From NCBI GenBank assembly GCA_017893485.1, contig CM030363.1, positions 112,091,073 through 112,155,072 of the forward strand: DNA of 64,000 nt. Direction: 5' to 3'. The notes beneath the pieces were generated by a model. It was not told the DNA's origin. It did no database searches and worked only from the letters and a program-made list of their open reading frames with translations. Below, one piece after another: positions 10,291 through 20,239 of the stretch. The number at the start of each line of letters is the position of its first letter. Positions within the stretch are counted from its first letter, which is position 1. This stretch comes from Hemerocallis citrina (lineage: Eukaryota > Streptophyta > Magnoliopsida > Asparagales > Asphodelaceae). A program made the position numbers and the translations under genes.

Positions 10291-11153
10291 CTATCTGTTA
10301 CCTAACACCTGAGTACACAGCCCTATAGAAACCCACCACTAGGCCTAAACGTAATTTGCATGTAAGTAGCAACCATCTGGTAAAAACTTGGAACGCATGA
10401 AGTGCTACCTAGATAGTAATAATACAAGACTTGACATAACATGACACCTGTTACATGATTACCTGTTACATGCTTACCTGTTACATGATTATCTGATACA
10501 TGATTACCTGTACATGCTACTTGACACCTGTTACATATTTACTTGCTTACATGATACCTGTTACCTGTTACATGTTATATACACCGATTATCTTACCATG
10601 TTACTTGATTCTGTTCACGATTCATGCTAGTTGTTTTATTTTGTTGTCATGTCTATTTCATGCTATTTGTTTATCTTTCTCATGTACTTGTGCCTGCACT
10701 ACAAGCGGTCCGTGACTTGCATTGACGGACATTTAGTTTTCTTTTCCTCTTCCTGCAATTTTTTGAATTGCAAATCTTGGTGATCAGCTGCCCGATGGAG
10801 TAGGTGATCTGAGATTCTAGATGCGGGAGTTTTTTTATTATTATTATTTCTTGTTGCTTATTTTGAATAAATGTATCTGCCACTTGGATTATTTTGTATT
10901 TGGGCAATGAGACCCAGGATTATTGACTTATTCAAATTTGGTTTATGTGAGATTATTAAATTTTGTTTTAAGTAAATTCTTGTTGGTATATTGACTCATA
11001 TATGTGCGTGGTTGACTTCTCTTGCTTCTTACTCTGATTATTCCTGTGAAATATTGTAAAGATCCTGACAGCTTATGGATGATGAAAATCATTCGCTGGG
11101 CTTAGTCACGTATCCGTATTCCGTATTTCCTTTTTGGGAAGCGGGGCGTGACA

Positions 11154-11820
11154 CATACCTCATATGATTCAAAATCAAATGTGTCCAAGAATCCATCTTT
11201 GTGGAGTTTGGATATTCGGTTCTCATTTATCTGGCCCAAACGACATTGCCAGAGGTAAGTTTGGTTCGTATTATTTGATTTAAACCTCTTAGTATTTATA
11301 TTATAGACGAGCATTTCGAGTATGAGAATATAAAGTCCATCGCTCAATTGTGCACTAGCATAATAGATATCTTTCAAATAAAAAAAAACAACTTTTGTTC
11401 TTTATTATAAATGAAAAACCACCCTTTTTATCCAAACAAGAAATAGAAATAATATTCCTACTAATAGTAGGCACAAAATAAAATTTCTCTAACTCAATGA
11501 TAATCACAATGGGCAATGATAAATGACAAGTTCTTACAGCTAAAGCTGCAATTTTTGCTCCATTTCCAACTCGTAGGTCAACTTCGCCCTTAGCCAATGG
11601 TCTACTCCTTTTGAGATCCTGCACATTTACACAAATGTGAGACCCATATCTAGTATCTAATACCCAAGATGAAGAAGTAGATAAATTGACTTTTATAACA
11701 AAAATACTTGTAGTGGAAGTCTCACTTCCTTTATTCTTCTTAAGCTCTTCTAGGTACTTATGGCAGTTCCTCTTCCAATGTCCGGTCTCACCACAATGGA
11801 AGCATATGCCCTCCTTGGAC
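11154..11820 (-). pseudogene. copia gag zinc knuckle, protease and GAG-pre-integrase (element C)
   Basis: Reading from 11820 leftwards: CFHCGETGHWKRNCHKYLE is a complete CCHC nucleic-acid-binding knuckle. Next comes the protease region, whose active site reads WVLDTRYGSHIC where DTG is expected, so the catalytic turn is broken. LWQCRLGQINENRISKLHKDG follows as the GAG-pre-integrase domain. The frame ends at the A1 insertion (11153/11154) and continues at 2066. The left part of gag and the 5' LTR are missing, because at about 11820 the sequence changes to a plus-strand gypsy pol. That junction has no element terminus on either side, so it looks like a deletion joint. Confidence 0.88.
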
Positions 11821-12379
11821 TACTACTCCCATTTTAGCTTTGCCTAGAGCAGGTGTTGAGTATGATGTTTATAGTGATGCTTCACATCGTGGGCTTGGTT
11901 GTATCTTAATGCAAGAAGAAAAAGTAATCGCTTATGGGTCTAGGCAACTATGACCGCATGAGAAGAATTATCCGACTCATGTTCTAGAGTTGGCTGCGAT
12001 TATCTTCGCCTTAAAGCAATGGAGACATTACGTGTATGGTGAGAAGCTGAACATGTACACGGACCATAAGATCTTGAAGTACATCTATCAGCAGAAGGAC
12101 CTAAATCCGAGGCAACGGAGATGGCTGGAAGTACTTGAGGACATTCGTCCAGAGATTAAGTACCATCCTGGGAAGGCTAATGTTGTTGTTGATGCACTTA
12201 GTCGAAAGACCAGTCTAGCTAGTTTGATTACAACTCAGAGGCATCTTGCAGAGGAGTTGGATCGGGCTGGTATTGAAGTTGTTCTGCAAGGCTTGGGATC
12301 ATCTTTAGCTCAGTTGAGGCTCCAACCAACGCTGAATGAAAGGATTATCGCAAGTCAGAAGGAAGATGCAGAGATTTAG
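11821..12379 (+). pseudogene. Ty3/gypsy RNase H (end of RT onward), 5'-truncated
   Basis: The reading TTPILALPRAGVEYDVYSDA starts right at the junction with copia C and continues as HRGLGCILMQEEKVIAYGSRQL. A stop follows near 11951, then ELAAIIFALKQWRHYVYG, YTDHKILKYI and YHPGKANVVVDALSRK. This is the RNase H domain between gypsy RT and integrase. The protease, the RT core, gag and the 5' LTR are absent. The frame runs on to a stop at 12377. The downstream integrase belongs to the same element. Confidence 0.92.
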
Positions 12380-13746
12380 AAGATGAAGGAGCAGGTTGGT
12401 GCTGGCAAGTTGTTAGAGTTTCAGATCAGGGATGAAGTGTTGTGGTTTGAAGAGAGTCTATGTGTTCTGGATTAAGCAGAATCGCGGGAGAGTATTTTTT
12501 AGGAGGCACATGCTACTCTTTTGTCTGTACATCCTGGGAGTACCAAGATGTATAAGGACATTAAGCAACATTTCTGGTGGTCAGGTTTGAAGCGGGATGT
12601 GGTTAAGTTTGTAGCGAAGTGTGAGATCTGTCAGCAGGTCAAAGCCGAGAATCAGAAGCCTCGAGGTTTATTCCAACCGTTACCTATTCCGGAATGAAAG
12701 TGGGATAACATCAGCATGGATTTCATCATGGGTTTGCCCAAGAGTTCAAAAGGCAATGATGTGATTTGGGTCATAGTCGATCGACTAACCAAGTCCACTC
12801 ACTTCTTGGCGATGAAACTCACTTTGTCTATGGACAAGTTGGCCGAGCTGTATGTTGGGGAGATCGTCAGGCTTCATGGTGTTCTGTGTCTGATCGATAT
12901 GCGCGGTTTACTTTGTATTTCTGGAGGAGTCTTCAGACAGCTCTGGGTACCAAGATGGATTTCAGCACTGCTTTTCATCCTCAGACCGATGGGCAAACCG
13001 AGAGAGTCAACCGCATTCTTGAGGATATGATTCGGTGTTGTGTTCTAGATTTTGGAGGCAGTTGGGAAAGACATCTAGTTATGGTGGAGTTTGCCTACAA
13101 CAACAGTTTTCAGACTAGTATTGGGATGGCGCCGTATGAAGCTCTATATGGCAGGAAGTGCAGAACACCTGTTTGTTAGTTTGAAGTTGGGGAGCGGCAG
13201 ATGTTTTGGCCTGAGATTGTGCAGCAGACCTCTGAAAAGATCGATCTGATCAAGAAGAGGTTGGTGGATGCTCAGAGTAGGCAGAAGAGCTATGCAGAAA
13301 ACTGGATGATGGAACTTGAGTTTGAGTTTGGTGACTTTGTCTTTCTGAAGGTTTCACCTAGCAAGGGTGTGATTCGCTTCGGCAGAGGTGGGAAGTTAGC
13401 CCTAAGGTTCATAGGCCCATACAAGACATTGAAGCGGGTTAGGAAAACTACTTACCGGTTGGAGTTGCCGAAAGAGTTGTCTCAGGTGCACAATGTCTTC
13501 CATGTGTTTATGCTGAGAGGTTATATTCCAGATCCGAGTCACCATTTGCCTGAAGTGCTGGAGGGTTTGCAGTTGGATCTGAGTTACATTGAGCTTCCGG
13601 TTGAGATTTTCGATTGTCGGGAGAAAGTCTTAAGGAACAAGACGATACCGATGGTCAAAGTAGTCTGGAGAAACAAGTTGGTTGAAGAGGCTACTTGGGA
13701 ATCTGAGGAGAGAATGATGAAAGATCATCCTGAGCTCTTTGTTTGA
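12380..13746 (+). pseudogene. Ty3/gypsy integrase with C-terminal chromodomain-like region
   Basis: The HHCC zinc-binding region lies at about 12490-12640 (STKMYKDIKQHFWWSGLKRD, CEICQQVKAENQKPRG). The core is at 12700-13190, including [32 protein letters not shown] and [20 protein letters not shown] frameshift falls near 12890 and a stop follows CRTPVC. The C-terminal part is at 13201-13746 and ends in VVWRNKLVEEATWESEERM, the EATWE signature of chromovirus integrase tails that can steer insertion to chromatin. The sequence suggests the Tekay/Del group, which is known for long LTRs. The polypurine tract and LTR D2 follow directly. Confidence 0.92.
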
Positions 13747-13837
13747 TTGTATCTTCATTACTTTTTCTTTTCTTTTCTTCTTGTTGTATTTCTGTTTCCT
13801 CACCCTTTAAGTGTAGTTCCGGGGACGGAACTATTCT

Positions 13838-13850
13838 AAGGAGGGAGTGC
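13838..13850 (+). promoter_or_regulatory. Polypurine tract of the gypsy element before LTR D2
   Basis: AAGGAGGGAGTGC lies immediately before the LTR start TGTAACATCC (13851), about 90 bp after the pol stop. This is the expected position of the plus-strand primer for reverse transcription. It confirms that D2 is the 3' LTR of the pol fragment at 11821-13746. Confidence 0.85.
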
Positions 13851-14400
13851 TGTAACATCCTAGATTTTCAATATTAATTAAATAGGAGTTTGTTTATTTT
13901 CACGTGTTGTGGACGTGCAAATTTACGCACTTATTTCCCTAAAATATTCTTATGAACATTTTGATCCTATTTTTCTCTTTTAATCTAGAAAGCCTAATTA
14001 AAATCCTAGGCCTAATTGTCTCATTCTAGCCCACTTTAATTAATTAATTAATTAATTTATTAAGAGCCCATGGTTAATTGGCCCGATAGTGAGCCCATTA
14101 ATTTAATTCTTTTTTTTAATTAGCCTAACTTGTAGTGTAGACTAATCTAGTAGGCAATTAAATGAGTTTCATGAACAAACTTTTAATGGGGGGTACTAGT
14201 ATTGCATTTCCATTGCACTAGCGCGTGCATGATGCACCCTAGGAGGGTGGCTGGATTCCACAAAGAGAGAGGGAGAGATGGGAGTAGTGGTGAGGTGGTT
14301 GCTCCATCATGGGTAGTTGCTACAACTTTCCAACTCATCCTAGCCTTTGATCCCTAACTATTTGGACTAATCCTAGCCTTCCATTTGCACTCAAAATTTG

Positions 14401-14408
14401 TATAAATA
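14401..14408 (+). promoter_or_regulatory. TATA box of LTR D2
   Basis: TATAAATA is followed by a C-rich stretch. D1 (14982) and D3 (minus strand, 60821-60814) have the same arrangement, so it is the likely LTR promoter. D1 inserted 26 bp downstream of it. Confidence 0.65.
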
Positions 14409-14981
14409 CCCCTTACCCTATTCATGCTTATACTGTAATGCACCGATTTTTATTAATGAAAATTATTTTATTTTGCACGTAGTGTGCACGTACAATATTT
14501 TTGGTAATTATTTTTCATCATGATGAGTATAGATATTTAAATATGTCCTTTTAATTATTTTTTACAAAGCCTTCTTTCAATTAGACAAAAAGCCTTTCTT
14601 TCTAAAAGCCCAAATTGAATTAATTTATTTTCTTTTTATAAATTATTATTTTGGCCCAAAAACTAAAGCCCATGAGCTATTTTATTTTTAAATACAACTT
14701 GTAATGTAGGATACAATTTAAAGATTATCTTTATGTAAAATATAATGTACAATTTTTTTAAAATGGAGACTAGTTGCATGCACGTGCATTGCACGTACAC
14801 GTGCAAAGCATCTCAAGCATGGCCGGTTGTGAACTTTAGGAGGGAAATCAAAATTTTGAGTGGGATCATGGTGATGGTGGTTGCTTGATCATGGGTGGTT
14901 AGTATAACTCCTCCTTAAATCATAGCCATTTGTTCCTAACTCCTACTTCAATCTTAGCCATCCATTCTCCTATTTTTTTAG

Positions 14982-15004
14982 TATAAATACCCCCCCCCCC
15001 CCCC
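14982..15004 (+). promoter_or_regulatory. TATA box and poly-C run of LTR D1
   Basis: TATAAATA at 14982-14989 runs straight into a homopolymer of about fifteen C (14990-15004). D2 and D3 have shorter C/G runs at the same place. The run length may be affected by sequencing error. Confidence 0.6.
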
Positions 15005-15910
15005 TCTGGCTAGTATTCTTGTGCTAATTAATTCCTCCAAACCTATAGTTCAATTACTAGTAGTTTATTAAGTGAGTAAAAGATTGAGTTGTGTGTGGGA
15101 GTGGTGCTTGCAACAAGAGGAGAGGCCGGCATCAATCCAAGGGAGGCTCGGTTGGTGTGCTTGGAGGCTTGTGTGCGCGTCGACAAGGAGGAGGATCGCT
15201 CTCGTTTGCAAGGACGTTGTTTAGGAGGTGTTGCTAGTTGTTTTTCTCTCCAACTAAGGTGGGTCAATTTTCCTTATTTCTAAGTAGAAATGCATGCTAG
15301 ATTTGAATGGAAAGTATGATGCATGGAAAATATTAACAAGAGTACACATTTAATTGGAAAGATAATCTTTAATTGATTGAAATGTTGATATGCAAATGTA
15401 TGGGGTTCTATTACTAAAATTCAAGTTGTGTGCGAATTGATTATAACCATGGATTATGTGAAGAAAACTTCACTATTAACACTAAGAATTATATGCAAGA
15501 GTTAGTAGATTGGCAATATTGCTTTATGTGCTTAAATGGACTTTTTATGATAATGTTGTGATGAATGAATTAAGATATAGTTTGTATGTTTATGAAATGA
15601 ATAAACACAGAAATTGGTGTAGAGATTAGTGAAATTAAAATGTCGAAAAAGAAATGTGTTCGTAGTAATATATAATTCTAACCTAATTGTATGGTAGAAA
15701 TGTGTTAATTATTGGAAAATATATATTTAATTATTAAAAAAATTATTTTTATGTACTGGAGTATAATTCATGATGGGAATGATTAATCTGAAATTTTTAC
15801 AGTATGTTTAGTAAGAGCAAATTGAAATGAGAATTTGATGAACATCGAAATGTTTTACTAAACATAGAGGGTTAATTTAATTAGACTTCAAGTTGTAGCT
15901 ATGAAAACCT

Positions 15911-16003
15911 GAGCGTATAGCTCACGTGGTCGGGATGCTCTTATTCGCTACAGTGTTGTGCGGTGTGTCTCACGGTTCGCTGGTTCGATCCCTGAGGACA
16001 CCA
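15911..16003 (+). other. tRNA-like module 1 in LTR D1
   Basis: An A-box-like TAGCTCACGTGG lies at 15918-15929 and a B box GGTTCGATCCC at 15982-15992, the two internal RNA polymerase III promoter elements of tRNA genes and tRNA-derived SINEs. The gap of about 52 nt is long, and I cannot fold a full cloverleaf, so a working tRNA is unlikely. The same module is in D3 at 59719-59650 (minus strand) with a better A box. Confidence 0.55.
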
Positions 16004-16078
16004 TCTTTTTGTGCACTTAAGAAAATTTAGTCAGTTTTCAGATCCGAGAGTATATAACTCTCTGGCTCTCTTTTATAC

Positions 16079-16160
16079 CGCTGAGCACAAGTGGCCATAT
16101 GGTCAGAGCGTGCAGTTGGGTTCCCTGTGGTTGCCGGTTCGAATCCTGGTCTCGGCCAGT
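16079..16160 (+). other. tRNA-like module 2 in LTR D1
   Basis: An A-box-like TGGCCATATGG lies at 16092-16102 and a near-consensus B box GGTTCGAATCC at 16136-16146, about 33 nt apart, which is normal spacing for tRNA genes. It begins 75 bp after module 1. Both modules are followed by AGTATATAACT. The homologous pair in D3 shows that the pair predates the separation of these copies. Confidence 0.6.
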
Positions 16161-16911
16161 ATATAACTTTTTGGAAAAAAATGATTTTTTGATGGTTTTT
16201 GGTGATTAAAAATTATGGAAAAATATGGTTATTATCCTAAAATTATGTGGGACTTGTGAAAAATAATTTGAGGATTATTTGCATTAAATGAAGTATGTTT
16301 TGAAAATAAAATGTATAATTTAGAATTTTGATTATACACTTGTATGTTATGAAAGTTGCACTTTACAAAAGGACTTGAAATAAAATATTAGAAAAGAAGT
16401 ATAATAAAGATAGAAATTATATTATGTGATGTGATGAAAATTATTCTCATTTGAGAATAGTGTGGAAACTATGAATTGTGAATATTCATTTAGTGAAGTG
16501 ATTTCGATATGAAATTGATATTTGATGAAGTATATAATTTAATGTATAATTATGGACTATTGAACAATTTAGAAATCATGATTGGAAAAGAGAAATACTT
16601 TTGAGTATGATAACTCAACATGTGGACTTATGAGTTGGAAACGCTCAACATTAGAAATTGTGAATTGGAATTGAAACAAAAGAGTAGCTAAGTCTCCCCC
16701 GGCATTTGGAAAGAAATGAAATGAAATTTGAAATGAAAGACCAAGGTTTGTCATGTTTGAATGAATAAGTCCGGTTTAGTGGAGATGCTAACTCTAGAGC
16801 TTTGATTTTGTTCATGATTCTAATAAAAACTAAGGAATAGTGCATAGTGAAGACGTGATGAAAGTGAGAGAAAACACGAGTATGAGAGTTAGAGTTTACG
16901 GTGCGGGTGTG

Positions 16912-17085
16912 TGAGCCACAGAATGCATGTTTGATGAGTCAAGACATGGCGTGGGCACAACATCAATAATGATCGGACTTTAGCAACGCTTGTGGGATGT
17001 TTGGTGACTGCAAGAGGATCGTGTTCAGGGAGGAGGCTGAGTTGCCACAGAATGCATGCTTGATGAGTCAAGACATGGCGTGGGA
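16912..17085 (+). repeat. Direct repeat with ~130 bp period, family D (D1 copy)
   Basis: The segment CCACAGAATGCATG.TTGATG with AGTCAAGACATGGCGTGGG following occurs at about 16915 and again at about 17045. Related pairs occur in D2 (19493 and 19623), in D3 (58511, 58643 and 58713, minus strand) and, diverged, in E (24585 and 24731). The spacing is close to 130 bp in D1 and D2. Its function is unknown. Confidence 0.75.
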
Positions 17086-18582
17086 TTCCCCTCCAGGGTC
17101 CGGTGCACGTGCTTGTACTCATAGATCATCTAGGATACTCACCGTAGTTACAGTAGTAGATTAAGTCATGGCGAGGGATTGAACCCTACAAAGATGAAGA
17201 ACGATTAAGAGTCTTGCCCTCGGACCTATGTAGTATGGGATGCATAGAATCTGAACAAGTGCGCATTAGTATCATATAATATAAATAACTGCATTAAGGA
17301 CTAAGTGCACAATCACAACACGACATCAATAAGGTAGTCCCTTTAGTTTGATATGTGACAAGTTTGTATTTGTTAAATATGGAAAATAAGTTATACTATT
17401 TCCGACATAGAGAGGATGACCGTGTATAATGTTCGTCGGTTGAATAAACTGACGTACCTACAGTCTTATATGCAGGTAAGTGACATGATAAAGATTAAAG
17501 AGGAACGGATGCTTAAAGATTATTCAATGTTGTTGTACATTTACTTAAATGTTGTAATTTTTACTTCCGTTGTGCAGTGTAAATTGTAATGTTTTACTTG
17601 TAACTCTGATGTAAAGTGAAAAGTTCAAATTTCCTTGTAAAATTGTACTAAATGAAGTGGAAAGATCCTGTAGAACTCTCGAATTCAGTTGTATTTGGGA
17701 TTCGGGGTGTTACATACACCTAAAAGATTGAAATAAAGAAAGAAAAGAAGAGACAAATTAGTAAGTTAAAAGATTGAGAGAGAGTGGGGAAAATATTGAG
17801 TTGTGTGCTTTTGTGTGTGTGTTCATCCCCATTTGAGGCCGGCAATTCATCAAGAACAAGGATGGCTCGGATTCATCAAGTCTAGGAGGAGAAGGCGCAT
17901 TCTTGGTGGCACGATCTACGAGGAGAATGATCGCTCTTTGTTCAAGGAGATTCCTATGAACTTTTTACTTATTTTCTTCAAAATAGGTGGACAATTTTCT
18001 CAAATTTCTAATTAGTTACCATGCTAAGTTTGTGTTTGTGATCATGTTAGAATAAATAAGAGAACATTGCATTATGATTAGTTACCATGATTAAGGAGAA
18101 AGTGAACCCAAGTGGAATTGCATGAAATCATTAGAACAATTGATTGAATGATGTGACTAAAAAAGTTGTCGTGATAACTCGATAATGCATTAGTATGTTA
18201 ATTAAGAAAGTATGAATCTCTATATTAAGATGTTCATGTATGTGGGAAAAAAGCAATGTGAAGGAATGTGTTTATGGATAAATGTGAATTATGGGAAACC
18301 TTCATGCTATGAAAGTAGAACTGACTAATAAATTATACATGCTTATTGTTATTAAGATTAGTATTAAAATTCCAAATTTGCATGCTTTGTTTTGTTGGAA
18401 AAAGAGAAACGAACATTTTGTGAATTAGGACTAATTTATTTAAAAGAATAGATTTTTAGAAATAAAGAGAAAAAGTAATTTTGTGCAAACTTCGATTATG
18501 AATAAAGCAAAAATTGTGATTTTGTTCTCAAATGTCAAAAATATATCCATGATCTACTTTAAATTGCAACCCGGTGCAATCG

Positions 18583-18960
18583 ACAGTCGACCGAACTAGA
18601 GTCGACAGTTGACTGTCGGGTAATAAATTTCGGATTTTAGTTGCAAAACAGTCGACCGACTATATTTTGACAGTCGACTGCCCTGTTCATTAGTTTCCAA
18701 GTTTTAAATCCTGACATAACAGTCGACTGCCCTGACTATTTGGTTTTCGAGTTTTAAATCCTCGCATAACAGTCGATCGACTATATTTTAACAGTTGACT
18801 GCCCTGACTATTTGGTTTTCGAGTTTTAAATCCTCGCAGAACAGTCGATCGACTATGCTTTAACAGTCGACTGCCCTGACTATTTGGTTTTTGAGTTTTA
18901 AATTCTCGCAGAACAGTCGACCGGCTTTAACAGTCGACTGCCCTGACTATTGGGAAACAA
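18583..18960 (+). repeat. GTCGAC minisatellite (72-bp units) in D2
   Basis: Units of about 72 bp (starts near 18770, 18842 and 18914, with more diverged units upstream) each carry two GTCGAC-type palindromes and GCCCTGACTATTTGGTTTTC. Exact CAGTCGACTG occurs at 18671, 18720, 18864 and 18931. The array occupies the LTR interval that holds the tRNA-like modules in D1 and D3. E has a smaller GTCGAC cluster in the matching interval. Confidence 0.85.
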
Positions 18961-19492
18961 GTTTTAAGTGTCTTTTGATAAAGAAAAATAAATGTATTGT
19001 TTAAAAGAGTTTTGAAAAGAGATTTTGATAATGGGAAAATTGAAAGTGTGAATTTTAGATTTAGTATTGATCAAATGAGAATAAGAGAATTATGTGGAAA
19101 GAATGAATTGTAAATGTGACAAATGAATTTACTCTATGCATGAAATTGTACATGAAAATGAAATCAAATATCATGATGAATTATGAAAGATCTTATGAAT
19201 ATGAATACACAAATGCTATGAACATGAAATGGAATTGAAAGCTAGAGGGTAGCTAAGCCTTATACCGGCATTGAAAGAGTATTTTTGAGATGAGATATTG
19301 AAAAGAAAAGACCAAGTTTGGGTCATGTTGTTGAATTAATGGTTATGCCCGGTATAGAGGAAGTGCTAACTCTAGGGGATTGATTTAATTCATGATTCAA
19401 ATAAATTAAGGACTAGATACATAGTGGAGATATGACGAAAGTAAGAGAAAAACATGAGTTTGAGGACCATCGGATTGGCGGTGTGAGAGTGA

Positions 19493-19665
19493 TTCACAGA
19501 CTGCCTACTTGATTGGTCATGTCATGGCGTGAGCACTACTCTGGAATTATCGTCCCGTGGTGATGCTTGTGGGGTGTTTGGTGACTACGGGTGGTGCCAT
19601 CGTTCCATGACGGAGGCTGAATTGTCCACAGACTGCCTGCATGATGCCTCATGTCAGTGCGTGGG
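19493..19665 (+). repeat. Direct repeat with ~130 bp period (D2 copy)
   Basis: CACAGACTGCCT.CTTGAT-type segments with TCATGTCA.GGCGTG occur at about 19495 and 19625. They match the D1 pair in position and spacing. A 72-codon open frame across them is not conserved in D1 and is not taken as a gene. Confidence 0.65.
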
Positions 19666-20239
19666 ATTCCCCTCCAGACTGTCCGGACATGGGCTCGTAA
19701 CTCATAGAACATGTAGGATATTTATCGTAGTTACCATAGTAGTTTAAGTCATGGCGAGGGACTAAACTCCACAAGATGAAGAACGATTAAGGGCATGGTC
19801 TCGGACCTATGTAGTATGAGATGCACAGAATCCGAACAAGTGTACATTAGTGTCATATAATATGAATAACTGCATTAAGGACTAAGTGTACAGCACAACA
19901 CGACATCAATAGGATAGTCCCCGTAGTTTTGTTTGTGACAAGTGTGTGCTTTCTAAGTAAGAGAAAATTGATGTATTATATCCTTGCGTCAGTTGAATGA
20001 ACTGACGAGCCCATAATTTCCATGGAGGACAAAGTGAATGAAAAAGACTAAGGAGGAATTGATGCTTAAAGAATTGTTCAAGTGTTGTTTTATTTCATTA
20101 AAGCAATTGATACAAATTTTCTTCCGCTGTTTAAATGTAACTTGATGTAATAAAGTTTTAAATTTCCTTGTAAAATTGTACGAAGAGAAGTGTAAAGATC
20201 CTGTGGAACTTCGAATTTGGTCTTATTTGGAATTTGGGG

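Larger units (their letters stand above)
2067..11153 (+). mobile_element. Solo LTR A1 (gypsy family A), split by A2
   Basis: It starts TGTAACCCCTG and ends GCGGGGCGTGACA. It is flanked by the 5-bp duplication cataa (2062-2066) / catac (11154-11158) inside the copia C integrase gene. Without nested A2 (2340-7406) it is about 4.0 kb and has no coding capacity. The same family flanks gypsy gag-pol in this window (39787-55750), so A1 is read as a solo LTR left by LTR-LTR recombination. Layout in its own direction: AT-rich start with a TTA microsatellite, ACCCTA-rich promoter zone with TATA box (about 7600-7850), GC-rich leader (7900-8530), AT-rich body, minisatellite (10060-10290), a block conserved between copies (10310-10425), and a conserved 3' end. 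Confidence 0.9.
1..11820 (-). mobile_element. Ty1/copia retrotransposon C, split by A1
   Basis: This is a minus-strand copia element running off the left edge of the window. Reading leftwards, the order is gag zinc knuckle, protease and GAG-pre-integrase (11820 to 11154), then integrase and reverse transcriptase (2066 to 1). The two parts join cleanly when the nested insertion 2067-11153 is removed: the reading ..FESYEV stops at 11154 and CEPCLLGKMTK resumes at 2066. The RNase H and 3' LTR would lie left of position 1. At about 11820 the element ends abruptly inside gag against an unrelated gypsy pol, so its 5' end is missing. Domain order and sequence are typical of plant copia. Stops and changed catalytic residues make it a dead copy. 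Confidence 0.9.
14434..17714 (+). mobile_element. Solo LTR D1 (family D) inside D2
   Basis: It is 3281 bp, starts TGTAATGCACC and ends ATTCGGGGTGTTACA. The target duplication is tatac (14429-14433) / tacac (17715-17719), one mismatch. Features in order: AT-rich U3, TATA box at 14982-14989 followed by fifteen C, a leader to about 15280, two tRNA-like modules (15911-16003 and 16079-16160), a direct repeat (16912-17085) and the conserved 3' end. There is no coding sequence. The inverted homologue D3 (57886-61395) has the same order. Confidence 0.9.

Noticed and set aside
2340..11153. A DNA transposon with 4-kb terminal inverted repeats
   Set aside because: Each arm has its own TG..CA ends and its own 5-bp duplication, so these are two nested LTRs and not one foldback element.
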